DNA of 32,422 nt from a virus: positions 1-32,422 of the IMG/VR virus record IMGVR_UViG_3300030329_000094. One strand, 5' to 3'. The notes below the pieces were generated by a model, which saw only the letters and a list, made by a program, of their open reading frames with translations, did no database searches and was not told the origin of the DNA. This document shows, piece after piece, positions 1-7,456 of this stretch. The position numbers and the translations under genes were made by a program. Numbering within the stretch: the first letter of the stretch is position 1; each line of letters opens with the position of its first letter.

Positions 1-1107
1 ACATTTAAGGAGAGAATGAATGTTATCGAAGATGATTTACAAAGTAAGTTCCCGCCTATCGTCCATGAAAGATACTCTGAGAAGACGGGCAGGAGACTTA
101 AGGACAAGGTGGAAACCTTTAATGTTGGCAGTAGGCAACAAATTGCGAAACGCCTGGGACAGCTTGGTGCGGTTTTTGGAAAAACTACTGACAAAGGTAA
201 TCCAATCGTGGACGAAGCTGTTCTAGCGAAGATTGACTTACCTGAAGCCAAGGCCGTGAGTGAGTACTTGATGCTACAAAAGAGGTACGCACAGGTCCAC
301 TCATGGCTTGACCACGTTAACGAAGACACAGGCAGGGTACACGGTAGGGTGATCAGTAACGGTGCAGTCACAGGACGTATGACACACCAGAACCCTAACA
401 TGGCACAGGTTCCTTCTAGCAATAGTCCTTACGGTAAAGAATGTAGAACCTGCTGGACTGTCCCTAGTGGTACTAAGCTGGTAGGGTTTGACGCTAGTGG
501 GCTGGAGTTACGTATGCTGGCTCACTACATGGACGACAAGGAGTTTACCAATGTCTTACTTAGAGAAGACGTTCATACCAGAAATCAAATGGCTGCGGGA
601 CTTGCAGACAGAGATCAGGCAAAAACTTTTATTTACGCTTTTCTCTATGGAGCAGGGGACGCAAAAATCGGTACTATTGTTGGAGGAAGTGCAAGAGACG
701 GTGCTAGACTTAAGGAAAGATTTCTTGGAAACACACCTGCTCTTGAGTCTTTACGAGAAAGAGTTGTACGAGCGTCTGGAAGAGGTTATATCAGAGGCCT
801 TGACGGTAGAAGACTTCATGTCAGATCAGGACACGCTGCACTGAACACCTTGTTACAGGCAGCCGGTGCAGTTGTTATGAAGAAAGCTCTGGTAATACTG
901 GACAAGTACGCAAAAGAATGGGAGCTGGACTACAAATTCATCGGTAACGTACATGACGAAGTACAGACGGAAGTACGTGAAGCCCATGCAGACAAGTTCG
1001 GTTGGCTGGGGGTTGAGTGCCTGAAGGCAGCAGGAATAGAGTTCGGGCTTCGTTGTCCTCTTGACGGTGAATATAAAATTGGCACAACGTGGGCAGAGAC
1101 ACACTAA
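1..1107 (+). CDS. polA: DNA polymerase I family A, C-terminal polymerase domain; begins at 31868 across the circular junction
   Basis: This is the catalytic part of a T7-type family A DNA polymerase. Motif A reads F-D-A-S-G-L-E-L-R (near 490-516). The O-helix motif B reads R-D-Q-A-K-T-F-I-Y-A-F-L-Y-G (codons about 610-651), and motif C reads V-H-D-E (near 950-961). The residue equivalent to E. coli Phe762 and T7 Tyr526 is tyrosine (codon 634-636). The joined protein is about 544 residues against 704 in T7. The stretch between the exonuclease and motif A is about 165 residues, much shorter than in T7, so the thioredoxin-binding loop appears absent (inference from length). An ATG at position 16 is internal, not the true start. 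The GIY-YIG gene follows 11 bases downstream. Confidence 0.95.
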   Translation, partial: TFKERMNVIEDDLQSKFPPIVHERYSEKTGRRLKDKVETFNVGSRQQIAKRLGQLGAVFGKTTDKGNPIVDEAVLAKIDLPEAKAVSEYLMLQKRYAQVHSWLDHVNEDTGRVHGRVISNGAVTGRMTHQNPNMAQVPSSNSPYGKECRTCWTVPSGTKLVGFDASGLELRMLAHYMDDKEFTNVLLREDVHTRNQMAAGLADRDQAKTFIYAFLYGAGDAKIGTIVGGSARDGARLKERFLGNTPALESLRERVVRASGRGYIRGLDGRRLHVRSGHAALNTLLQAAGAVVMKKALVILDKYAKEWELDYKFIGNVHDEVQTEVREAHADKFGWLGVECLKAAGIEFGLRCPLDGEYKIGTTWAETH

Positions 1108-1118
1108 GGAGATCAATA

Positions 1119-1586
1119 ATGAACTATAAAAGAGGCGAAGGTAAGTACTACAAAGACAATCCAGAAGCAGTTTGGAAAAGAGATCAGACTAAAATGTGGG
1201 TCAATGGGAAGTATATCTCTAAGTCCCATCCTTTACACAAACCAGGACGCTACAAGACGTTTGAAGCCGCTGCTTTTAGCAGTCTTGAGAAGTACGAAAG
1301 CAGCACAGAAGGTCAAGTGTACGTTATAACTAACCCGAACTTTCCTGAGTGGGTAAAGGTTGGTATGGCAGTAGACGCAAAAGACCGTCTGAACGGTTAT
1401 CAGACTTCTTCTCCTTTTAGGGACTACTCTTTGGCTGCGTCTTGGGACGTTACAGATCGTAGATCAGCGGAGTCTGAAGCACACGCTGCACTACAAAAGC
1501 TGTACGAAAGACGGTCTGAGTGGTTCAACTGCACAACGGAGCAAGCTAAAGAAATTGTTGAAGAAATAATAGAGAGCTATATATGA
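1119..1586 (+). CDS. GIY-YIG (T5orf172/MUG113-type) nuclease-like protein
   Basis: A 155-residue protein. The start is placed at 1119 because AAGGAG lies 8 bases upstream; an in-frame start at 1089 would overlap the polymerase and lacks a Shine-Dalgarno site. Residues about 65-138 look like the T5orf172 branch of the GIY-YIG fold: Q-V-Y-V-I-T-N-P, then W-V-K-V-G (79-82), a conserved-type R90 followed by Y-Q-T-S, and A-E-S-E-A-H with E118 as candidate metal ligand. The family contains homing-type and repair-type nucleases and many phage proteins of unknown role. Its place between polymerase and exonuclease suggests a role in DNA metabolism. It could also be a stand-alone homing endonuclease, but no interrupted target gene is visible. 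Confidence 0.75.
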   Translation: MNYKRGEGKYYKDNPEAVWKRDQTKMWVNGKYISKSHPLHKPGRYKTFEAAAFSSLEKYESSTEGQVYVITNPNFPEWVKVGMAVDAKDRLNGYQTSSPFRDYSLAASWDVTDRRSAESEAHAALQKLYERRSEWFNCTTEQAKEIVEEIIESYI

Positions 1587-2449
1587 AAAGCATACATACA
1601 TTAGTGAGTGACATATACAAACTGGTGGACACAAAAGAAGTCTCTGAAGACGTAGACATAGACGCTTGTATCGAACAGTTTGGTGAGAACGTCAAAGACC
1701 TTATGCGTCAGCAGTTCACAGAAAAGTACGACGACAGTAGAAAGCTCCGTATGTCCAACATAGGACGTAAAGACAGGTTTCTCTGGAACGTGTACAACGA
1801 CGCTGAGAAAGGAGAGGACATACTTCCTCATACGTACATTAAGTTCATGTACGGACACCTCATAGAAGAAATGCTTTTGTTCCTGGCTAGAGTAGCAGGA
1901 CACAAAGTAACCGACGAACAGAAAGCCTGTGAAGTAGAAGGAATCAAAGGCTCTATGGACTGCAAGATAGACGGAGTAGTGACTGACGTTAAGTCTGCTT
2001 CTACTTACGGTTTCAAGAAGTTCAGAGAAGGCTCTGTAGCCTATGATGATCCTTTCGGGTACGTAGCACAGATAAAAGGTTACGCAGCTTCTGAAGGTGA
2101 GACTAAGTACGGCTGGTTAGCGATGGACAAACAGAATGGACATCTGACTTACCTTATGTACGACGAGTCGGACACCCAAGCTCCTGTGAACAGCCTTATT
2201 TCTTACGACATGAAGGACAAGGTTAAACATATCAAGAAAGTTGTTAAACAAAAGACCCCTCCAGAGGTTTGTTACGAGGCTGTACCGGAAGGTAAAAGCG
2301 GTAACATGAAGCTGGCTGTGGGTTGTTCCTACTGTGCTTACAAGAAAACCTGCTGGCCCGGCCTCAGAGCTTTCCTGTACTCCACAGGTCCACGTTACTT
2401 AACAGAGGTAAAAAATGAGCCAAAGGTCCAGGAAGTTAAAGTTTCGTAG
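1583..2449 (+). CDS. PD-(D/E)XK exonuclease, Cas4/RecB-like, with probable Fe-S cluster
   Basis: A 288-residue nuclease of the RecB/Cas4 type. H92 (G-H-L-I-E-E), D126 (G-S-M-D), D135 and K137 (T-D-V-K-S) and Q163 with Y167 (Q-I-K-G-Y) form the expected motif order. C230 and a C-terminal C248-x2-C251-x5-C257 match the four-cysteine iron-sulphur pattern of Cas4 and AddB-type nucleases. From memory, cyanopodoviruses carry a similar protein annotated as exonuclease in the position of T7 gene 6. It likely degrades host DNA and processes replication ends, as T7 gp6 does. The ATG overlaps the previous stop (ATGA). The Fe-S assignment rests on cysteine spacing only. Confidence 0.85.
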   Translation: MKSIHTLVSDIYKLVDTKEVSEDVDIDACIEQFGENVKDLMRQQFTEKYDDSRKLRMSNIGRKDRFLWNVYNDAEKGEDILPHTYIKFMYGHLIEEMLLFLARVAGHKVTDEQKACEVEGIKGSMDCKIDGVVTDVKSASTYGFKKFREGSVAYDDPFGYVAQIKGYAASEGETKYGWLAMDKQNGHLTYLMYDESDTQAPVNSLISYDMKDKVKHIKKVVKQKTPPEVCYEAVPEGKSGNMKLAVGCSYCAYKKTCWPGLRAFLYSTGPRYLTEVKNEPKVQEVKVS

Positions 2450-2804
2450 TAATTTTGAACACACAGTTTCCAAAATACTAAAAGGATTTGCCTATGAACC
2501 TTTCATGGTTCCATATACTGTTTATCGTAAGTACTGTCCTGATTTTGTACACGCTCCTACAGGTACACTTGTTGAGTGTAAAGGATTTTTTAGAGAAGGA
2601 GACACTAAGAAATACACCAGTGTCAGAGACAGTTTACCTGAAGGACAGGAGCTTGTGTTTGTACTCATGAATCCAGAAAAGAAAGTAAGAAAAGGAGGTA
2701 AGTTAACTATGGCTAAGTGGTGCGAAAAAGAAAACATTCGTTGGTACTCAGTGGACACGTTGGAGGAGTTAATAGGCTATGTCACTAACAATGGAGGAGA
2801 TTAA
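2415..2804 (+). CDS. T7 endonuclease I-like Holliday-junction resolvase
   Basis: A 129-residue protein matching the T7 gp3 family. E15, D43 (C-P-D-F), E54 and K56 (V-E-C-K-G) reproduce the E-x(n)-P-D-x(n)-E-x-K catalytic layout of T7 endonuclease I (E20, D55, E65, K67). The following region, with W-C-E-K-E-N-I-R-W, resembles the conserved C-E-K-H-G-I-K part of T7 gp3. In T7 the enzyme cuts branched DNA and helps break down host DNA. The start overlaps the preceding gene by 35 bases and follows GAGG, which suggests translational coupling. The overlap of exonuclease and resolvase genes fits a joint DNA degradation and packaging-clearance module. Confidence 0.9.
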   Translation: MSQRSRKLKFRSNFEHTVSKILKGFAYEPFMVPYTVYRKYCPDFVHAPTGTLVECKGFFREGDTKKYTSVRDSLPEGQELVFVLMNPEKKVRKGGKLTMAKWCEKENIRWYSVDTLEELIGYVTNNGGD

Positions 2805-2964
2805 AGAACGTGTACTGAACACCTATGATTCTGACGACTTGTTAGAGGCTCTGGAGATTACCTCAGAAGAGTTACTGGACAGGTTTGAAGACAAATTTAT
2901 AAACAGACTGGACGACTTTGAAGAGGACGTAGTATATGAAGAGGAGGACGAAGATGAAACTTAA
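2779..2964 (+). CDS. small acidic protein of unknown function
   Basis: A 61-residue strongly acidic protein that ends in a run of D/E residues (last 15 residues almost all acidic). It overlaps the resolvase gene by 26 bases and the next gene by 11. GGAG lies upstream of the ATG. I do not recognise a family. An acidic tail of this kind can mimic DNA or bind basic partners, but nothing in the sequence proves this. The tight overlaps on both sides support it as a real gene of the replication operon. Confidence 0.65.
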   Translation: MSLTMEEIKERVLNTYDSDDLLEALEITSEELLDRFEDKFINRLDDFEEDVVYEEEDEDET

Positions 2965-3262
2965 CGACGAACCTAGCGAATCATGGGACAGAGCCTACAA
3001 CAGAGGTAAACCTAAAGAGTGGACCGAAGTGTTTGACGGTAAGTTAGCAGAAGACAACGTAAACCACCCACCTCACTACACTAAAGGTGACATTGAGTGT
3101 ATTGACGGGATCAAAGCAAGTATGTCTAATGCTGAATACCTTGGGTATCTTAAAGGGGCGGTGATGAAGTACTTGTGGCGTTATCAGTACAAGAACAAAC
3201 CAAAGGAAGACCTTAAGAAGTGTCTGTGGTACTTGCAAAGAATGATAGAGGAACAGGAGTAA
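2954..3262 (+). CDS. DUF3310 protein (T7 gp1.7-like region)
   Basis: A 102-residue protein. The start at 2954 is preferred because GAGGAGG ends 6 bases before it; the in-frame ATG at 2936 has no such site. The core N-H-P-P-H-Y-T-K-G-D-I-E-C-I-D-G-I, then Y-L-K-G-A-V-M-K-Y-L-W-R-Y and a C-terminal K-C-L-W-Y-L-Q are the hallmark of DUF3310. T7 gp1.7, a nucleoside monophosphate kinase linked to dideoxythymidine sensitivity, contains a domain of this kind. The gene sits just before the ribonucleotide reductase, so a nucleotide-related role is plausible, but the exact activity of this short form is unknown. Confidence 0.85.
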   Translation: MKLNDEPSESWDRAYNRGKPKEWTEVFDGKLAEDNVNHPPHYTKGDIECIDGIKASMSNAEYLGYLKGAVMKYLWRYQYKNKPKEDLKKCLWYLQRMIEEQE

Positions 3263-3483
3263 TGAACGTCATAAAAGGAAATTTTGGCGATAAAAAAGAA
3301 GTTTCTAAAGTGTTTGAATGTATTACAGACACAGAAAACCTGGAGGTGTACGACAAAGCTTTCTGTATCGTTAAGTCAAAAGATACATTAGTGGTGTCTA
3401 CCAATATGGACAACGAAGAATTGTACTTTCTGTTGGACCGGATAAAAATGTCAATACTAACACAAGGAGAATACGAAATATAA
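3262..3483 (+). CDS. hypothetical protein before RNR
   Basis: A 73-residue protein starting at an ATG that overlaps the DUF3310 stop (TAATG) and itself ending in the same kind of overlap with the RNR start. GGAACAGGAG lies just upstream. The composition is ordinary, with no membrane segment or cysteine motif. I do not recognise it. The tight coupling on both sides supports expression in the operon. Confidence 0.6.
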   Translation: MNVIKGNFGDKKEVSKVFECITDTENLEVYDKAFCIVKSKDTLVVSTNMDNEELYFLLDRIKMSILTQGEYEI

Positions 3484-5354
3484 TGGACGCTTACCAACAG
3501 TACATACATAAATCAAGGTACGCACGTTATTTACCAGAGGAGCAACGCAGGGAGTCCTGGTCTGAAACAGTAAACAGGTACTTGAACTTCTGGCAGGAAA
3601 AGGACTACATTACCAGCAAAGAAGCCAAGGACATTTACAAACAGATACATGACTTGCAAGTAATGCCCAGTATGAGAGCTTTAATGACTGCCGGTGCAGC
3701 GTTGGACAAAGACAACGTAGCCGGGTTCAACTGTTCTTACTTACCCATAGACCACCCGAAAGCGTTTGACGAAATGATGTACGTACTGATGTGTGGTACA
3801 GGAGTTGGTTTTAGCGTTGAACGTCAGTACATCAACAAACTTCCAGAGGTTGCAGAAAAATTATATGATACCGATACGGTTATACTCGTCGCTGACTCTA
3901 AGATTGGCTGGGCAAAATCATTCAGAGAACTTATTGCAATGTTGTATTCAGGCCAGATTCCAAAGTGGGACGTATCTGGAGTTCGTGCTTCAGGGCAACC
4001 CCTTAAAACCTTCGGTGGTAGAGCAAGTGGTCCTGAGCCTCTTGTCGATCTCTTCAAGTTCACCGTCGAGGTTTTTACAGGAGCTGCTGGAAGGAAACTT
4101 AGTTCCATCGAGTGTCACGACCTCTGCTGTAAAATTGCACAAATCGTCGTCGTTGGGGGAGTCAGAAGGTCTGCTCTCATCAGTCTCAGCAACCTTACTG
4201 ACGACAGAATCAGACGTTGTAAGTCAGGACAGTGGTGGGTAGATAATCCCCAACGTGGCCTGGCGAATAACTCTGCCTGTTACACAGAGAAACCGGACTT
4301 CGACTCTTTCCTGGACGAATGGAAAAGCCTTTACGAGTCCAGGTCAGGAGAAAGAGGCGTGTTCAGCAGGGTGGCTAGTCAGCAACAAGCGGCCAAGAAT
4401 GGACGTAGAGACCCTGACTACGAGTTCGGTACTAATCCGTGTTCAGAAATCATACTCAGACCTTACCAGTTCTGTAACCTGTCTGAAGTCGTTATCAGGG
4501 CAGGGGACACGTTACAGGGGTTACGTCTTAAGGTCAGAACTGCTGCTGTACTGGGTACGCTACAGGCCACCCTGACGGACTTCAGGTACTTAAGAAAAGT
4601 ATGGAAAGACAACACCGAAGAAGAAGCTTTACTTGGTGTATCATTAACAGGAATTATGGACCACCCAATACTTTCAGGGAGGACGGGACGTGCAGAACTA
4701 CAACACTGGCTTACACAACTTAAAGAAGAAGCTGTACAGACTAACAAGAAGTGGGCCAAGCGTCTTAAAATTAACGCTAGTACTGCTATTACTGCTGTTA
4801 AGCCAAGCGGCACTGTGAGTCAACTAGTGGACAGTGCGTCAGGGATACACCCAAGGTACTCAGAACAGTACATAAGAAGAGTCAGGGCAGACGCTAGAGA
4901 TCCCCTCTGTGGTGTCTTAGAAGCCGCAGGAGTCCCTGTAGAGGAAGACGTGATGTCTCCTACTACTAAAGTCTTTTCGTTCCCTGTACAGTCTCCTGAA
5001 GGGGCTGTGGTGGCTAACGACATGGGAGCTATGGAACAGCTATGTCTCTGGCAGACTTACCAGGACTACTGGTGTGAACACAAGCCCAGCATGACGTGTT
5101 ACTACAGAGACGACGAGTTCCTGCAAGTGGGGCAATGGTTGTACAACAACTTTGACAAGATAAGTGGCATAAGCTTCTTACCTTACTCAGAACATACGTA
5201 CCAGCAAGCCCCTTACGAACCTGTTGACAAAGAAGTTTACGACGAGCTAGTCAAGGAATTTCCGAAGGAGATAAACTGGAACGTCAACGAAGAGTCAGAC
5301 ATGACTGAAGGCTCACAGCAGTTAGCCTGTACTGGCAATAGTTGCGAGTTGTAA
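3483..5354 (+). CDS. nrdJ: adenosylcobalamin-dependent (class II) ribonucleoside-triphosphate reductase
   Basis: A 623-residue monomeric class II RNR that makes dNTPs using vitamin B12, without oxygen dependence. C84 (G-F-N-C-S-Y-L-P) and C331 (F-C-N-L-S-E) form the redox pair. N-P-C-S-E-I places the thiyl-radical cysteine at C320 and the catalytic glutamate at E322. The C-terminal C616-x4-C621 is the re-reducing pair seen in the Lactobacillus leichmannii enzyme. That enzyme has 739 residues, so the phage form is more than 100 shorter; I cannot say from sequence alone which segment is missing. It depends on host cobalamin. It sits before iscU with a 4-base gap. Class II RNRs are common in marine podoviruses. 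Confidence 0.95.
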   Translation: MDAYQQYIHKSRYARYLPEEQRRESWSETVNRYLNFWQEKDYITSKEAKDIYKQIHDLQVMPSMRALMTAGAALDKDNVAGFNCSYLPIDHPKAFDEMMYVLMCGTGVGFSVERQYINKLPEVAEKLYDTDTVILVADSKIGWAKSFRELIAMLYSGQIPKWDVSGVRASGQPLKTFGGRASGPEPLVDLFKFTVEVFTGAAGRKLSSIECHDLCCKIAQIVVVGGVRRSALISLSNLTDDRIRRCKSGQWWVDNPQRGLANNSACYTEKPDFDSFLDEWKSLYESRSGERGVFSRVASQQQAAKNGRRDPDYEFGTNPCSEIILRPYQFCNLSEVVIRAGDTLQGLRLKVRTAAVLGTLQATLTDFRYLRKVWKDNTEEEALLGVSLTGIMDHPILSGRTGRAELQHWLTQLKEEAVQTNKKWAKRLKINASTAITAVKPSGTVSQLVDSASGIHPRYSEQYIRRVRADARDPLCGVLEAAGVPVEEDVMSPTTKVFSFPVQSPEGAVVANDMGAMEQLCLWQTYQDYWCEHKPSMTCYYRDDEFLQVGQWLYNNFDKISGISFLPYSEHTYQQAPYEPVDKEVYDELVKEFPKEINWNVNEESDMTEGSQQLACTGNSCEL

Positions 5355-5358
5355 CGAC

Positions 5359-5739
5359 ATGGCTTACAGTGACAAAGTAATGGACCACTATGAAAACCCA
5401 CGGAACGTCGGTAAGATGGACTCAGACGACGAAAGCGTAGGCACAGGTATGGTAGGAGCACCGGCTTGCGGTGACGTTATGAGACTACAGATAAAGGTAG
5501 GAGCCAAGGGCATTATCGAAGACGCTAAGTTTAAGACTTACGGCTGCGGTAGTGCCATTGCGTCTAGTTCACTACTGACTGAGTGGGTTAAGGGCAGGAC
5601 TCTGGAGGAAGCTACGGAAATCAAGAACACAGAGATAGTAGAAGAACTGGCGTTGCCACCAGTGAAGATACACTGTTCTGTGTTAGCTGAAGACGCTATT
5701 AAGGCAGCTATAAAGGACTATTTAGACAAACAAGGTTAA
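5359..5739 (+). CDS. iscU: IscU iron-sulphur cluster scaffold protein
   Basis: A full-length 126-residue IscU, the scaffold on which IscS-derived sulphur and iron are built into [2Fe-2S]/[4Fe-4S] clusters before HscA/HscB-driven transfer. Every functional residue sits at its E. coli number: C37 and D39 (A-C-G-D), C63 (Y-G-C-G-S-A-I-A-S), the HscA recognition motif L-P-P-V-K at 99-103, then H105 and C106. The protein matches the gammaproteobacterial form almost throughout (comparison from memory), pointing to recent capture from a host. It is the last gene of the rightward arm, 4 bases after nrdJ, and its Shine-Dalgarno site is weak. No iscS, iscA, hscB or fdx is present, so it must plug into host machinery. 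Confidence 0.97.
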   Translation: MAYSDKVMDHYENPRNVGKMDSDDESVGTGMVGAPACGDVMRLQIKVGAKGIIEDAKFKTYGCGSAIASSSLLTEWVKGRTLEEATEIKNTEIVEELALPPVKIHCSVLAEDAIKAAIKDYLDKQG

Positions 5740-7455
5740 CTAAGGGGCTACAACAGCCTCTTCTTGTTTTTCTTGTCTAGCTTGGTCCATTAAATAAACA
5801 ATATAAGCTTTATCTGCTTTGAGTTCTTTTATAATGGTACTGTCTTTATATGTTTTAATCCCTTTGTTAATACCTGATAAGAGTTTAGCGTAAAACTTTA
5901 ATCTTGTTTTTTTATTACCAACAGTTAAAATAGTACCTAAAGTTGCAGCACTAACTCCTAATGCTCCTAAAGCCCCTGCCCCTCCTACAGTTGCTACAGC
6001 AGCCGAAGCAGGAACACTTATTGTAGCGTACAGAGCAAGAGGAGTGCTAGGTAAATTAGCCATTTTAGATATTCTTCCGTATAGTCTTTTAATTCTATTA
6101 TCAAGTTCTCCTGCTCTTTTAACACCTAAAGTATAACGAGCATTTAAAAGATGGTGCATACGGTCAAAAGATTCATCTATCATCTCTCTACCTGCTATTT
6201 GTTTCAATTTTTCATTTAAAATATTTCTTACGTAACGTCCAGCAGCACCTTTAGCATTTTCTACCGCAGGGTCTAAAACAGCTTTACCTGAAGACCCTGT
6301 TGCATTAACAAACTCATCAAACTCTCTTCTTGCTTTTAATAAGCCTAACGAGTCAGCTTTATTATTTTGCACAAAAGTTATAGCTTTATTCAAATACTCT
6401 TGTGCTTTTTTTTGTCCTTCACGAGTAAGCTGAAAAAATTCAGGGTCTTCTAAAAATTTTATTCTTATGTCTCCATCTAAAGTCGAAATAAAAGGCTCTA
6501 GTTCATATTTAGGGTTTCCTGATTGTTTTAAAAAAGTAATTAATTTATTATTTTCTTTATTTATTTCGTCAGTAATTACATTGTAAGATTTTACAAGAGT
6601 GTCGTTAGGATTAAAAGCATCAGTATCTGTTAAAACATCTATAGTTTTTTGTTCTTTTTTTGTAGGAATGTACTTTATTTTTCCTAAAATACCTCCTTGG
6701 TCTTCGTACCTCCCTAAGTATCCTTTTTCTCCTGGTTTTAGTACCCCATCTGGTCCAAGTATTTCTGAAGTCCTTTCTTTTTTTTCTTCACGAGTTATTT
6801 TTTTAAGCTTTTGGTTAGCTTTTTTGGCAGGACCAGCCATTTCAAACCTAGAGCTTGGGCTTATAACAGTAGCAATGTCTACTACACTTTCAAAAGTTTC
6901 CGCTTGTTCAGGGTTATTATCAGCCCACTTTGAATAAGTATCAAACCCAGAAGCCAATGCCTCAGAAGCTATACGAACCATTTTAGTGTCTTTAATTTCG
7001 TTCCATGTGTTTTCTAACCCTTCTTTTACTGCGTTAGGTATTAGTATACCTAGAGGATCAAAAACAAGTTCCGCACCTGTTCTAATAGCTTGAGAACCAA
7101 CTACTAACCCTTTTTTTATTCCCATAGGAGAGTCAATTTTATCTTCTCCTAGTATTCTTTCTGTTCTTTCAGCTACTTTTCCAGGGAATTCAGAAATAGT
7201 TTTAGATACAGCTTGTTCTACTTCTCTTGCTTTAGACTCATAAATTTGTTTATCTATATCTGACTGGCTTACACCAAACTCCATTTCTTCAAGACTAAGT
7301 TTAGGCTTAGGCTTAGGAGCATCAGGAATAGTTTGGTTTGGCCCTTCTGGAAACAATATAGCAGCTTTTTTAGACAAACTACGAGCCGAATCCATATCTC
7401 CAGCGTCTTTAGCCCTACGAATAGCACTCATGTACTCTTCTTTTGAATATGCCAT
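5740..7455 (-). CDS. large internal virion / ejection-type protein
   Basis: A 571-residue protein. The start at 7455 (M-A-Y-S-K-E-E-Y) is preferred over in-frame codons to 7521, which lie inside the preceding gene; the chosen ATG falls 1 base after that gene's stop. Residues 1-30 carry the A-I-R-R-A-K-D-A-G-D-M-D-S-A-R type helix common at the N-terminus of phage ejection and polyvalent virion proteins. The middle is charged and helical. About 475-512 is a hydrophobic, glycine- and alanine-rich segment that could cross a membrane. As the last gene of the late arm after the tail genes, an internal core protein delivered with DNA is plausible. The gene is visibly richer in A+T than the capsid and tail genes. 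Exact function is not recognised. Confidence 0.7.
   Translation of the reverse strand: MAYSKEEYMSAIRRAKDAGDMDSARSLSKKAAILFPEGPNQTIPDAPKPKPKLSLEEMEFGVSQSDIDKQIYESKAREVEQAVSKTISEFPGKVAERTERILGEDKIDSPMGIKKGLVVGSQAIRTGAELVFDPLGILIPNAVKEGLENTWNEIKDTKMVRIASEALASGFDTYSKWADNNPEQAETFESVVDIATVISPSSRFEMAGPAKKANQKLKKITREEKKERTSEILGPDGVLKPGEKGYLGRYEDQGGILGKIKYIPTKKEQKTIDVLTDTDAFNPNDTLVKSYNVITDEINKENNKLITFLKQSGNPKYELEPFISTLDGDIRIKFLEDPEFFQLTREGQKKAQEYLNKAITFVQNNKADSLGLLKARREFDEFVNATGSSGKAVLDPAVENAKGAAGRYVRNILNEKLKQIAGREMIDESFDRMHHLLNARYTLGVKRAGELDNRIKRLYGRISKMANLPSTPLALYATISVPASAAVATVGGAGALGALGVSAATLGTILTVGNKKTRLKFYAKLLSGINKGIKTYKDSTIIKELKADKAYIVYLMDQARQEKQEEAVVAP
5742..5771 (+). terminator. intrinsic terminator of the rightward arm
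   Basis: An 8-bp stem (5742-5749 with 5755-5762, one G-U pair) and a 5-base loop are followed by a T-rich tail (CTTGTTTTTC). It begins 3 bases after the iscU stop, inside the 3' end of the converging leftward gene. In the other direction there is no T tract, so it should act on rightward transcripts only. Confidence 0.7.
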
Positions 7456-7456
7456 T

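Noticed and set aside
488-844. 118-residue frame inside the polymerase gene
   Set aside because: It overlaps motifs A and B of the polymerase in another frame and has no start signal.
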